In this document: positions 55,516-63,791 of the stretch, piece by piece | Layout of the letters: the number at the start of each line of letters is the position of its first letter | Position numbering within the stretch: position 1 is the first letter of the stretch | Assembly (NCBI GenBank): GCA_019083985.1 | Contig: JAHRCV010000004.1 | Coordinates: forward strand, 142,758 to 206,757 | Length of the DNA stretch: 64,000 nucleotides | Direction of reading: 5' to 3' | DNA from: Rhizobiales bacterium TNE-4 | Lineage (GTDB): Bacteria > Pseudomonadota > Alphaproteobacteria > Rhizobiales > Beijerinckiaceae | Notes under the pieces: model-generated | Seen by the model: the letters and a program-made list of their open reading frames with translations, nothing else | What the model was told of the DNA's origin: nothing | Databases searched by the model: none | Program-made: the position numbers and the translations under genes

Positions 55516-56907
55516 TCACTCCCCCACCATCTGCGCGACAGCGTCACGCCATGGCTTCTTTCCAATTTCCGGATCGCCCGCCAGGATGAGCCGGAGCGTA
55601 TCTGGCATCATCGGGAAAATGGCAGCGCAATTATCTTGTAGCTTTTCGAGCAGAGTTATCTCGTCAAAAGGTTGGTCGGCGCCGCCGCGTGCATTGGCGC
55701 ATTCAGCCGTATGAGAAGCGCCATCCTTCATCACCCATGTGACACGCCCTGGCCGATCATTCGGCCATGGTGCGAGCGGTTCGTATGGTTTGAGGTCAAC
55801 TTTGTGGCGCAATGCGGCAATCGCCGGATCGCTCAGCGTGTCATTGGCAAAAGCATCCTTGCCACCCGTCTTGCGGACGGCGACGGCAGCAAGCGCATGC
55901 GGCATTGAGAATTTAGCTGCCAAAACCGTTGCGGGATCAACACCGGTCAATGTCAAACCACGCGGATGCGTTTCAACGACAATACGCTCAATATGGCGCG
56001 AGGCCTCAGGGCCAAGGCGCTGATGCAAAGCGAGCGAAGCCTCTAGCGCCGAATGCGCGTATTGGCAGCAGGCAAATATTTTATGATAGCCATCTTCGAT
56101 GGCCCAGATATCGCCAAGTCTGTCATGCAATTCCTGCGGCCGCGCATCGGTGCCCAGACATGTGACAAACATGTCATAAGCCGTTTCAGGAATGCCGCCG
56201 ATGCCAGAGAGTGCCCAATCGACACTTTGGAGACCGATCCAAGCGCCTGCGGCGCTCCACGCATTACGGATCAACGCACCATCGATGGCATGCGCATAAG
56301 GACCCGCCGGCGTCATGCTCGTTGCACCGGACAATGCGCGACTGAAAGCCGCGCGATCAAGCTTGCGTAACAATGCGATGCCAGCGGCCGCACCCACCGT
56401 TGCAAAAGCAGCATGCGGATGCACCGTCATTGTTGCGAAAGGGAAGGCCCGCGCGAAACGTCCAGTGATGTCATAGGCGATGGCGAGACAATGGATCACA
56501 TCGTCAACCGTCGCGCCCTCCGCTTCCGCCGCTGCGAGAAGCGCGGGCAGAATATAAGCCCCTGCATGGCAGGGGGCGAGACGATAGCCTTCGTCAAGTT
56601 CAGCCCACGCAACCGCCATCCCGTTCATCGTTGCCGCTTCAGCGATAGGCGCACGCACAGCACCCTTGGCAAAGATGGTGGCTTGAGGTGTACCACCCGC
56701 AGAAGCAGCATACCGACGGGCCGCAACAATTTCAGGTTCTGTCGAGGCAGCCACGATCGCGCCAAGATCGTCCATCAACACAAGCGCAGCACGGCGGCGA
56801 ATGGGCTCAGGTAGAGGTGTGGCGCGCGCTTGCACAGCCCACGCACATAAGGCTTCGAACGCTTGCGCGGTTGCGGCACGCAGTGCCCAATCCACAGCCG
56901 CTTTCAT
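55516..56907 (-). CDS. MmgE/PrpD-family protein, copy 2 (altered active site)
   Basis: 463 residues, clearly of the same fold as copy 1 but divergent. Where copy 1 has EFDDTH this one has ELDEGY, and where copy 1 has SVKSMHPGWAAHAG this one has LIRNAWSAAGAWIG, so the conserved lysine and both histidines become Arg214, Trp217 and Trp223. It may bind a different substrate, use a different chemistry such as epimerisation, or be a non-catalytic partner of copy 1. It stops three bases before the FAD dehydrogenase start. Confidence 0.85.
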   Translation of the reverse strand: MKAAVDWALRAATAQAFEALCAWAVQARATPLPEPIRRRAALVLMDDLGAIVAASTEPEIVAARRYAASAGGTPQATIFAKGAVRAPIAEAATMNGMAVAWAELDEGYRLAPCHAGAYILPALLAAAEAEGATVDDVIHCLAIAYDITGRFARAFPFATMTVHPHAAFATVGAAAGIALLRKLDRAAFSRALSGATSMTPAGPYAHAIDGALIRNAWSAAGAWIGLQSVDWALSGIGGIPETAYDMFVTCLGTDARPQELHDRLGDIWAIEDGYHKIFACCQYAHSALEASLALHQRLGPEASRHIERIVVETHPRGLTLTGVDPATVLAAKFSMPHALAAVAVRKTGGKDAFANDTLSDPAIAALRHKVDLKPYEPLAPWPNDRPGRVTWVMKDGASHTAECANARGGADQPFDEITLLEKLQDNCAAIFPMMPDTLRLILAGDPEIGKKPWRDAVAQMVGE

Positions 56908-56929
56908 AATGTTCCCCTTTCAAAGAGGA

Positions 56930-57613
56930 TCAGAAGAATTCCCAGAGATCCGGCTTTTCGCGGAGATCCGCCGCCGGAATATCTTCGATGAGGCGCCCCG
57001 ACTTCACGATCAAAGCGCGATCGACGATTTTGAGCGTGGCAGGCACATTCTGTTCAACGATGATAAGCCCGGTGCCCAGCCGTTCATTCACTTGCCGCAG
57101 CCGTTCCATCACATTGCGAACGATAACGGGCGCTAAACCGGTCGACGGTTCATCGAGCAAGAGCCATTTCGGTTGCGTCATCAGCGCCATGCCAAGCGCA
57201 AGCATCTGCTGCTCACCACCCGACATTGATCCCGCGCGCTGCGACTTCCGCTCTTCCAGCACAGGAAACAATTTATAGATTTCCGACAGGAAGCTCAGAT
57301 CAAACAAAAGCCCAGAGATATGGAGGTTCTGCTCGACTGACAGATTCGGAAACACGTTATGGCCTTGCGGCACGAATGCGATGCCGCGCCGGACCGTTTC
57401 AGCTACGGAACCTGCGTTGATCGGTTCGCCATTCCATGTCACAGTGCCTGTGCTGGGCCCATGGGCGCCGACGATACACCGGAGAAGGGTGGTCTTACCG
57501 GCGCCATTATGGCCGAAAATCGCAACTTTCGAACCGTCTTCAACCGACACAGAAATATCGGAGAGAGCCGTCAGCGCGCCGTAATGAGCAGAGATATTGG
57601 ACAGGGCGAGCAT
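56930..57613 (-). CDS. Branched-chain-type ABC transporter ATP-binding protein (LivF family), second system
   Basis: 227 residues. Walker A GHNGAGKTTLL, signature SMSGGEQQMLALGMALM and Walker B WLLLDEPSTGLAP. Part of a complete HAAT importer inside the catabolic cluster. It begins three bases after the LivG stop. Shares the family with the transporter at 1-6.3 kb but is clearly divergent in sequence. Confidence 0.92.
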   Translation of the reverse strand: MLALSNISAHYGALTALSDISVSVEDGSKVAIFGHNGAGKTTLLRCIVGAHGPSTGTVTWNGEPINAGSVAETVRRGIAFVPQGHNVFPNLSVEQNLHISGLLFDLSFLSEIYKLFPVLEERKSQRAGSMSGGEQQMLALGMALMTQPKWLLLDEPSTGLAPVIVRNVMERLRQVNERLGTGLIIVEQNVPATLKIVDRALIVKSGRLIEDIPAADLREKPDLWEFF

Positions 57614-57615
57614 GA

Positions 57616-58374
57616 TCAGGTTCCGAAATAGAGTTCTGTCAGGCGCGGATCGGCGATGAGTTCACCCACCGTGCCGCGCGCCAAAACCTTGCCGGCGAAC
57701 ATGAAGACGCCCTCGTCGCAGAGATCGCGGACGAAAGCGACATTGTGCTCGACAACGCAAACTGCCACGCCGCTTTCAGCAATGTCGCGCACGACGCGCT
57801 GGATCGCGCCATAGGCCTGTCCTTCCACGCCTGCCATCGGCTCGTCGAGCAAAAGGCAACGCGCATCATTCATCAGCGCGCGGGCAACGCCGACGAGTTT
57901 TTGCTGACCATAGGCGATATCCTGCACGCGCGATTGCGCGACCCCGGCGAGACCGGTGCGTTTTAGAATAGCATGCGCCCGGTCCCGCTCTTCGGCCTGA
58001 CGGCGTGCGACACCGCGCGCATCAAAAATCAGGCTTGTCAGCTTTTCACCGGGATAATCACGCGGACCGAGCATGACATTGTCGAGCACGGAGAGCGATG
58101 GAAACAGCCGCAAATTCTGCCATGTCCGCGCCAAGCCTCGCCGCGCGCGCTGATAGATGGGCAACGCATCGATCGATTGCCCATCGAGCGTGATAGAGCC
58201 GGTATCTGGCTTCACAACACCCGTGACCAGGTTGAAGAGCGAGGTCTTGCCCGCGCCGTTTGGGCCGATCAGGCCCAAAACACGACCCGCGCGGAGATCA
58301 AGATTGATATCGTCAGCGACGACGATACCGCCAAAGCTTTTATTGAGATCGCGGATGCGCAACACGTCAGTCAT
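57616..58374 (-). CDS. ABC transporter ATP-binding protein (LivG family), second system
   Basis: 252 residues from ATG 58374, the start that gives the normal LivG N-terminus (MTDVLRIRDLNKSFGG); it overlaps the LivM stop by eight bases. Walker A GPNGAGKTSLF, a modified signature IAYGQQKLVGVARALM and Walker B CLLLDEPMAGV are present. Energises import of the cluster's substrate together with LivF. Confidence 0.92.
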   Translation of the reverse strand: MTDVLRIRDLNKSFGGIVVADDINLDLRAGRVLGLIGPNGAGKTSLFNLVTGVVKPDTGSITLDGQSIDALPIYQRARRGLARTWQNLRLFPSLSVLDNVMLGPRDYPGEKLTSLIFDARGVARRQAEERDRAHAILKRTGLAGVAQSRVQDIAYGQQKLVGVARALMNDARCLLLDEPMAGVEGQAYGAIQRVVRDIAESGVAVCVVEHNVAFVRDLCDEGVFMFAGKVLARGTVGELIADPRLTELYFGT

Positions 58375-59254
58375 GGCGCGCACCTCCTTCGCGGCCACGC
58401 CACAAATCGGAGGCGGCGATCAGGCCTTGCGGGCGCATGAACATGAAGACGAGGACAAGGCCCGTGAACATGATCCCTTGCAACGGCCCGAGCACACTCG
58501 GCGGCAACCCAAAGAATGTGATCACCTGCGGCAGCAATTGCAGCACAATGGCGCCGACCACCGGGCCCCATGTGGTGCGCATACCGCCGACAACAACCAT
58601 GGTGAGCACAGCGGAGGAAGCGAGCAAGCCAAACTGATCAGGCTCGATAAAGCGGAAATAATGCGCATAGAGACCACCGGCCAAACCAGCAATCGCCGAG
58701 CCAATGCCAAAGACGGACACTTTCACCCAAATGGCGTTGCGGCCAAGCATGGAGAAAGCAAGCTCATCATCACGCAGCGCACTCATCATGCGGCCATAGG
58801 GGCCTGTGGCCATCCAACGCACGAACCACACCGTGAGAGCGGCGATCACGACAACGAGCACCGCATAGGCTTCACGCCCCACCTCGCGAATGAGGAAAGG
58901 CGGAATATTGGTGAGCCCGCCTGCGCCACCGATCTCGTGAAAATGTTTCGCGAGTTCGATCAGGCCCAGCTGAAAACCAATCGACGCGATCAAAAGATAA
59001 TCGCCAGACACGCGCAGCGATGGAAGTGCAACAAGAATAGAAGACACAAGTGCCGCGCCAGCGCCCATCAGCATAGCGAGTGGGACTGGGAAGCCAGCTT
59101 CTTTCGCGAGCATGGCGGAGGTGTAAGCACCAATCGCGTAAAAGATCGGATGTGCGATTGATATGAGACCGCAATAGCCGATAATCAAATCAAAGCTTGC
59201 GGCCAGAATGACGAATAGGCCGACCAGAATGATGATGGTGACAACATATTCCAT
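58367..59254 (-). CDS. ABC transporter permease (LivM family), second system
   Basis: 295 residues, mostly hydrophobic segments, with the LivM-type start FDLIIGYCGLISIAHPIFYA and the coupling loop GPYGRMMSALRDDELAFSML. Shorter than the LivM of the first system because it lacks the N-terminal extension. Separated from LivH by three bases. Confidence 0.92.
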   Translation of the reverse strand: MEYVVTIIILVGLFVILAASFDLIIGYCGLISIAHPIFYAIGAYTSAMLAKEAGFPVPLAMLMGAGAALVSSILVALPSLRVSGDYLLIASIGFQLGLIELAKHFHEIGGAGGLTNIPPFLIREVGREAYAVLVVVIAALTVWFVRWMATGPYGRMMSALRDDELAFSMLGRNAIWVKVSVFGIGSAIAGLAGGLYAHYFRFIEPDQFGLLASSAVLTMVVVGGMRTTWGPVVGAIVLQLLPQVITFFGLPPSVLGPLQGIMFTGLVLVFMFMRPQGLIAASDLWRGREGGARHD

Positions 59255-59257
59255 GGC

Positions 59258-60202
59258 TCAACCTCCGTTCGCTTCGGACGGAGAGACAGGCAAAGCTGCC
59301 GCCGTTTTACGTTTCAATTTCGAGGCACGTTCTGGCCAATGGAAACCGCGCGGGAACAACACGATCGCGAGGAACAAGAAGGCATAGAGCATGAACCCCT
59401 GCCACGCCGAAGGAATGAACAGGATCGATGAATTCTGGACGAGGCCGAGGACGACTGCAGCCAGCGCTGCACCCCAGAGATTGCCAATGCCCCCAATGAT
59501 GGTTGCCGCCACAGCAAACAGCATCAGCTCGGTAGCGGCAGAGGGTTGGACCTGCGCCCGCGTGCCATAGAGAAACATGCCGACGGCACAAATCGCGCCG
59601 GCAATCGCCATCGAGACCAGCATCACGCGGTCTTTCTTGATGCCATAAAGCTCGGCAAGATCGGCATTATCGGCGACTGCGATCATAAACTGACCCCAGC
59701 GCGTAAAGCGGAGGAATGCCCACAAGGCCACAAGCACCGTTGCCATGGCCGAGAGCGCTGGCAGATCCCAAGCGCTGACCGCAATGCCGCCGACCAACGT
59801 CACAGGCCAGAACATCGTCGGGAAAATCGTTGTGGGCCATGTCCCAAAAATCAACATCAGCACATAGCTGACGAATTGAGAGACGATGAGCGTGAAGATG
59901 AAAACGAACATGGGCGATGCTTTGCGCATCCGCAGCTTGGCAAAGCCAAAATGTTCGATGATAAGCGCGATAATGATACCACCCGCAAAACAGGCGATCA
60001 GGCCGAAGAAGCCGTTGAGTCCGAGAACGCGTACAGCGACATAGGCGCTGTAGAAAGCGACGCTCATAATAGCGGCTTGCGCAAAGTTGAAGACTTTATT
60101 GACCTTGAGAACGAGCGCAAAGGCCAGCGCAAACAGAACGAAGTAGCTCGACGTCGCAAATGACGTCCACAAGATTTGGCTGGCGATAGCGAGGTCGAAC
60201 AT
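59258..60202 (-). CDS. ABC transporter permease (LivH family), second system
   Basis: 314 residues. The N-terminal part FALAFALVLKVNKVFNFAQA is the typical LivH segment, and WGQFMIAVADNADLAELYGI is the cytoplasmic loop contacting the ATPases. A charged C-terminal tail (ERASKLKRKTAAALPVSPSE) follows the last membrane segment. Separated from the binding-protein gene by a 51-base gap holding a strong stem-loop. Confidence 0.92.
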   Translation of the reverse strand: MFDLAIASQILWTSFATSSYFVLFALAFALVLKVNKVFNFAQAAIMSVAFYSAYVAVRVLGLNGFFGLIACFAGGIIIALIIEHFGFAKLRMRKASPMFVFIFTLIVSQFVSYVLMLIFGTWPTTIFPTMFWPVTLVGGIAVSAWDLPALSAMATVLVALWAFLRFTRWGQFMIAVADNADLAELYGIKKDRVMLVSMAIAGAICAVGMFLYGTRAQVQPSAATELMLFAVAATIIGGIGNLWGAALAAVVLGLVQNSSILFIPSAWQGFMLYAFLFLAIVLFPRGFHWPERASKLKRKTAAALPVSPSEANGG

Positions 60203-60223
60203 TATGGATCCCGTGGGGAAAGT

Positions 60224-60246
60224 GGCCCGGCGCGGCGCGCCGGGCC
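60224..60246 (-). terminator. Strong stem-loop between binding protein and LivH
   Basis: A 10-bp perfect GC stem, GGCCCGGCGC / GCGCCGGGCC with a GGC loop, in the 51 bases between stop and start. In transcript direction it is followed by ACTTTCCCC, not a full U-tract, so partial termination or protection of the upstream mRNA is expected. Confidence 0.6.
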
Positions 60247-60253
60247 GTAGGCT

Positions 60254-61420
60254 TTATTTTCCGACGATGGCCTTGGTGGTCCACTTGCCGTTCTTCACCT
60301 CAACGAGGTAGACGGGCTTGTTGACCGTATGGTCTTCCGACATTTCGAGCTTGCCTGTCAGAGGCAGGTCGAATGTCTTCATGGCGAGCATTTCCTTGCG
60401 GAAATTTTCACCTGTCATCGGGAGGCCCTTCTTGTCCATGGACGAGAAGACAGCCGCGATCATGACCGGCGCATCATAAAGATACTGCGTGTAAGGCAGG
60501 CCGTTCGGCGCACGGCCCACTTCCTTCTGCCAGCGATCCACATAATCCTTCACGGCTGGCAAGTCAGACGCGCCAGGCGCAAGCGATGTTGCGATCACGT
60601 CTTCAGCTGCTGCACCAAGCTGTTCAATCAGCTTCGGATTATAAATGCCGGAATAGGAGGTGATCGGCACGTTGATGCCAAGCTGGCGGGCCTGCGCGAT
60701 CACTTGCGGGCTTTCGCTGACGAGGCCTTGCAGATGCACAATATCGGGATTGGCAGCACGGATCTTCAACAGCGGACCGGTGAAGTCTGTCGCTTTCTGG
60801 TCATAGGATTCGCTGGCGACGATCTGGCCGCCGGCCTTTGTCACAGCATCACGATAAACAGCGGCGGCCGGAATGCCGGTCTCGTTGTTGATGAACAGGA
60901 CAGCGGCTTTTTTCTTGCCCATATCCTTCACCGAGTAATTCGCGACCGCCTTGATGTCGACATCGGCGAGCGGGAACGTGGTGTAGACATAATCGCCGAG
61001 CTTCGCGATATCGGGCGAGGCGGCGCCGACCGAAAGCTCAACAACCTTGTTGTCATTGGCGATCGGCGCGACGGCCTTCACGACACCCGACCACGCTGTC
61101 ACGAACACTGGCACTTTCTCAACGCTGACAAGGCGATTGACGGCCTGAATGCCAACCTGCGGATCGGCCTGCGTATCGAGCAGAACCATCTCGAGCTTCT
61201 TGCCGTTGATGCCGCCCTTCTTGTTGATCTCATCGACGGCCCATTGCGCGGCCTTGACCTGATCATTGCCATAAAGCGCCTGGCCGCCGGTGAGCGGCAT
61301 GGCGAGACCGAATTTCAAAGTCGGCTGCTGCGCGGAGACGCCGCCAGAGGCGAGCATCAGTGCGCCGAATGCCACGGCGGCTTTGAGGCCGGTGCGGCGG
61401 GACAGGGTCCAGTCAGTCAT
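60254..61420 (-). CDS. ABC transporter substrate-binding protein (HAAT type), second system
   Basis: 388 residues. The signal peptide has a twin-arginine-like start (SRRTGLKAAVAFGALMLASG, cleaved after VSAQ), so export may be by Tat or Sec. The mature part is a type I periplasmic-binding fold with FGLAMPLTGGQALYGNDQVK and NKKGGINGKKLEMVLLDTQA. It is the receptor for the cluster's importer, so its ligand should be the pathway's starting compound. Confidence 0.92.
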   Translation of the reverse strand: MTDWTLSRRTGLKAAVAFGALMLASGGVSAQQPTLKFGLAMPLTGGQALYGNDQVKAAQWAVDEINKKGGINGKKLEMVLLDTQADPQVGIQAVNRLVSVEKVPVFVTAWSGVVKAVAPIANDNKVVELSVGAASPDIAKLGDYVYTTFPLADVDIKAVANYSVKDMGKKKAAVLFINNETGIPAAAVYRDAVTKAGGQIVASESYDQKATDFTGPLLKIRAANPDIVHLQGLVSESPQVIAQARQLGINVPITSYSGIYNPKLIEQLGAAAEDVIATSLAPGASDLPAVKDYVDRWQKEVGRAPNGLPYTQYLYDAPVMIAAVFSSMDKKGLPMTGENFRKEMLAMKTFDLPLTGKLEMSEDHTVNKPVYLVEVKNGKWTTKAIVGK

Positions 61421-61447
61421 GTTAGTCTCCCCTCGGTTGATCTTGAT

Positions 61448-62137
61448 TTAGGCTGCTGCCGCAACGTTTTTCAGCGCTGCGATGGCATCTGCGGTCGGCA
61501 TGACATCGGCGTATTTTTCAGCCATGTCGAACAGGTTGACCGCATGCGAGATCTGGCTGCGGTCATAGACCGCATCCTGTGGAACAAGCACGCGGAAATT
61601 ATAGGCAAAAGCATCGACAACCGAGCCGCGCACGCAGCCGCTTGTCGTGCAGCCGGTGACAACGAGCGTATCGGCACCGAGATTGATGAGATAGCTGGCG
61701 AGCGGCGTTCCGAAAAACGCGCTCGGATGCTTCTTCGGCAGAAGAATATCGCCTTCGCGTGGTGCCACTTCCTCGACAAAGTCATAGCCGCGCGACGCGA
61801 CATTCATGATAGCCGGTACTTTGTCTGATAGGCGACCCGTATCAAAATTGAGTTTAGGCGCGACGTGCGGGTAAAGGACGGGCCAATCATTGGCGCGAAA
61901 CTCGGCGAGCAAGAGGGCGATCTTGTCGACGGCATTCCAACCGATCTCACCGCACGATGTCGGAAATTCCTTGATCGCCTCCCAGAACGGTACGCGCTGG
62001 GTGCCGACGGTGCGATATTGGACGTCGATAATCAGAAGCGCAGGCTTCTTTCCGAGACCGGTCGGGCGGCCGAAACCAGCCGCACGATAGGCCCGCTGTT
62101 CTTCATCTGGAATGATGCCGTCCCAAGGGCGTGCCAT
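61448..62137 (-). CDS. Cysteine hydrolase, isochorismatase superfamily (N-carbamoylsarcosine amidase-like)
   Basis: 229 residues from ATG 62137, with GAGG six bases upstream; GTG 62149 is the alternative. The triad is complete: Asp38 (LLIIDVQYR), Lys136 (PKKHPSAFFGT) and Cys168 (TGCTTSGCVRGSVVDA). The TTSGCVR-SVVD signature is typical of N-carbamoylsarcosine amidase and related carbamoyl or half-amide hydrolases. In contrast to the family member at 50782-51396 this one should be an active amidase releasing ammonia. Confidence 0.9.
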   Translation of the reverse strand: MARPWDGIIPDEEQRAYRAAGFGRPTGLGKKPALLIIDVQYRTVGTQRVPFWEAIKEFPTSCGEIGWNAVDKIALLLAEFRANDWPVLYPHVAPKLNFDTGRLSDKVPAIMNVASRGYDFVEEVAPREGDILLPKKHPSAFFGTPLASYLINLGADTLVVTGCTTSGCVRGSVVDAFAYNFRVLVPQDAVYDRSQISHAVNLFDMAEKYADVMPTADAIAALKNVAAAA

Positions 62138-62145
62138 GTTCAACC

Positions 62146-63009
62146 TCACACCTTGTAACGCGCTTCAAGCGCATCCCAGCGCGGCTTTGCGACCGCGGCT
62201 TGCCGTTCTTGAAAGGTCGCCAGACGATCGGCGACATTGGCGAGCGAACCATCGCGCTTAAGCGCAGAAAGCACCTCGTAAGAGGCGCGCAACGCCGCTT
62301 GTAGAGCTGCATTGGCATAAAGCACGCCAGCAAAACCCATACTGGCGAGCGCCTCGCGGCCGGGATCGGGCGTCTTGCCGCCAAACACGATGTTGGCGAT
62401 TTGTGGCACTTTAATCTCGCGACCGATGCGCGCCATTTCGTCAACCGAGACTGGCGCCTCAACAAAAGTGGCATCAGCACCCGCTTCCACGAAAGCTTGG
62501 GCGCGCGCAATCGCATCCTCAAGGCCGTGAACGGCACGGGCGTCGGTGCGCGCGATGATCTGGAAATCAGCATCGCCGCGCGTATCAACGGCGGCTTTGA
62601 TCTTGCTCACCATGTCATCGAGTGGGACGACGTCTTTGCCTTCAAAATGACCGCATTTTTTCGGGAAGACTTGATCTTCGATTTGGATCCCCGCCGCGCC
62701 CGCGCGTTCAAGCACTTTGACAGTGCGAACCATATTGACCGCGTTGCCGAAGCCGGTATCGGCATCAACGAGCAGCGGCACTGAGACGGAGTCTGCGATA
62801 GCGGAAACGGTGTTGGCTACTTCCGTCAGCGTGGTCAGCCCGACATCCGGCGCGCCAAGATGCATATTGGCAATACCGGCACCCGTGACATAGCAGACTT
62901 CGAAACCAAGCTCTTCGATGACGCGCGCAAACATGGCGTTGGCTGCACCAGGGAAAGGTAATGCCTGACGGCGCGCCAAAATGGCTTTTAGTTTCGATGT
63001 CGACCGCAT
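62146..63009 (-). CDS. Isocitrate lyase/PEP mutase-superfamily C-C lyase (PrpB-like), copy 2
   Basis: 287 residues from ATG 63009, one base after the regulator's stop; TTG 63027 would overlap it. Mg2+ motif VDADTGFGN (Asp82, Asp84) and FPKKCGH with Cys119 are intact. It shares residue spacing with copy 1 (46111-46986) up to the catalytic motif but is only moderately similar after it, so the two may cleave different substrates or stereoisomers. Confidence 0.88.
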   Translation of the reverse strand: MRSTSKLKAILARRQALPFPGAANAMFARVIEELGFEVCYVTGAGIANMHLGAPDVGLTTLTEVANTVSAIADSVSVPLLVDADTGFGNAVNMVRTVKVLERAGAAGIQIEDQVFPKKCGHFEGKDVVPLDDMVSKIKAAVDTRGDADFQIIARTDARAVHGLEDAIARAQAFVEAGADATFVEAPVSVDEMARIGREIKVPQIANIVFGGKTPDPGREALASMGFAGVLYANAALQAALRASYEVLSALKRDGSLANVADRLATFQERQAAVAKPRWDALEARYKV

Positions 63010-63010
63010 T

Positions 63011-63679
63011 TCAAACAGGACCCGCAATATTGCCGATATTCATTTTCGATTGCTGAATGTGATGCCGCATAGCGGCTTCCGCTTTATGCGGATCACGCGA
63101 TTTCAAGGCTGCCAAAATCGCACGGTGTTCGGCGAGCGCCTGCTTGGCGCGGCCAGAATGGGTGCTGGAACGGAACCGATAGATCCGTAGCAGATGATAG
63201 AGATCGTCGCAGAGATGGCGCTCGAGCCGCACATTGCCGCTCGCACGCGCGATGCCGAAATGGAAATCCTCATCGCCACCGCGCTGGAAATAGGATTTGC
63301 CGGAGGCGAGATCGGGCGCGGCGGAATGGGATTCGAGTGCGGCCTCGAGATGGCTCAACTCGGCGTCGGAGATGCGCTCGGCAGCGAGGCGACAGGCCAT
63401 GCCTTCAAGCGCCTCACGCATTTCGAACAGCTCAACCAGATCGTCGCGCGAAAACTCGATGACACGCGCGCCGATATGGGGTGTGCGGGTGACGAGGCCT
63501 TTTTCACTCAAACGGAGCAAGGCTTCCCGTGCTGGTGCCCGACTCACCCCGAACCGCGTGGCGATTTCCGCTTCACTGATTGAACTGCCGGGCGGAAACT
63601 CGCCGCGCACAATCGCATCGACCGCCATGTCGAAGACTTGGGACGCAAAAGTTTGGCGATTGACCGTCGATACGTTCAT
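63011..63679 (-). CDS. GntR-family transcriptional regulator, FadR subfamily (FCD domain)
   Basis: 222 residues from ATG 63679. Winged helix at about 10-75 (ISEAEIATRFGVSRAPAREA) and an FCD effector domain at 85-215, with ELFEMREALEGMACRLA and a histidine-containing metal site (DEDFHFGIA, EHRAILAALKSRD). First gene of the leftward catabolic operon. A perfect inverted repeat overlaps its start codon (63678-63693) and is a likely autoregulatory operator. Confidence 0.9.
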   Translation of the reverse strand: MNVSTVNRQTFASQVFDMAVDAIVRGEFPPGSSISEAEIATRFGVSRAPAREALLRLSEKGLVTRTPHIGARVIEFSRDDLVELFEMREALEGMACRLAAERISDAELSHLEAALESHSAAPDLASGKSYFQRGGDEDFHFGIARASGNVRLERHLCDDLYHLLRIYRFRSSTHSGRAKQALAEHRAILAALKSRDPHKAEAAMRHHIQQSKMNIGNIAGPV

Positions 63680-63693
63680 ACCGCCTACGGTAT
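63678..63693. promoter_or_regulatory. Candidate operator overlapping the GntR (FadR-type) start codon
   Basis: A perfect inverted repeat ATACCG-CCTA-CGGTAT covering the ATG. A TTGACA box lies at 63714-63709 on the minus strand, which would put transcription start close to the ATG. Binding here would block the operon's own promoter. Confidence 0.5.
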
Positions 63694-63791
63694 ACAATCG
63701 ACCAACGCTGTCAATTCAGCCCGTCGCGTCGCCATGACGGGCAGATTGCCGCAGCGGTCCCAAGCGACCGCTGCCGTTGCCATTTGAAATA

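Noticed and set aside
60329..61828. A 499-codon open frame on the + strand
   Set aside because: Antisense across the binding protein and cysteine hydrolase genes, both of which have intact motifs; the frame is a by-product of GC-rich codon use.
63751..63774. GCAGCGGTC / GACCGCTGC hairpin as terminator of the outer-membrane protein gene
   Set aside because: Strong stem but no U-tract on either strand; mentioned only as a stem-loop.
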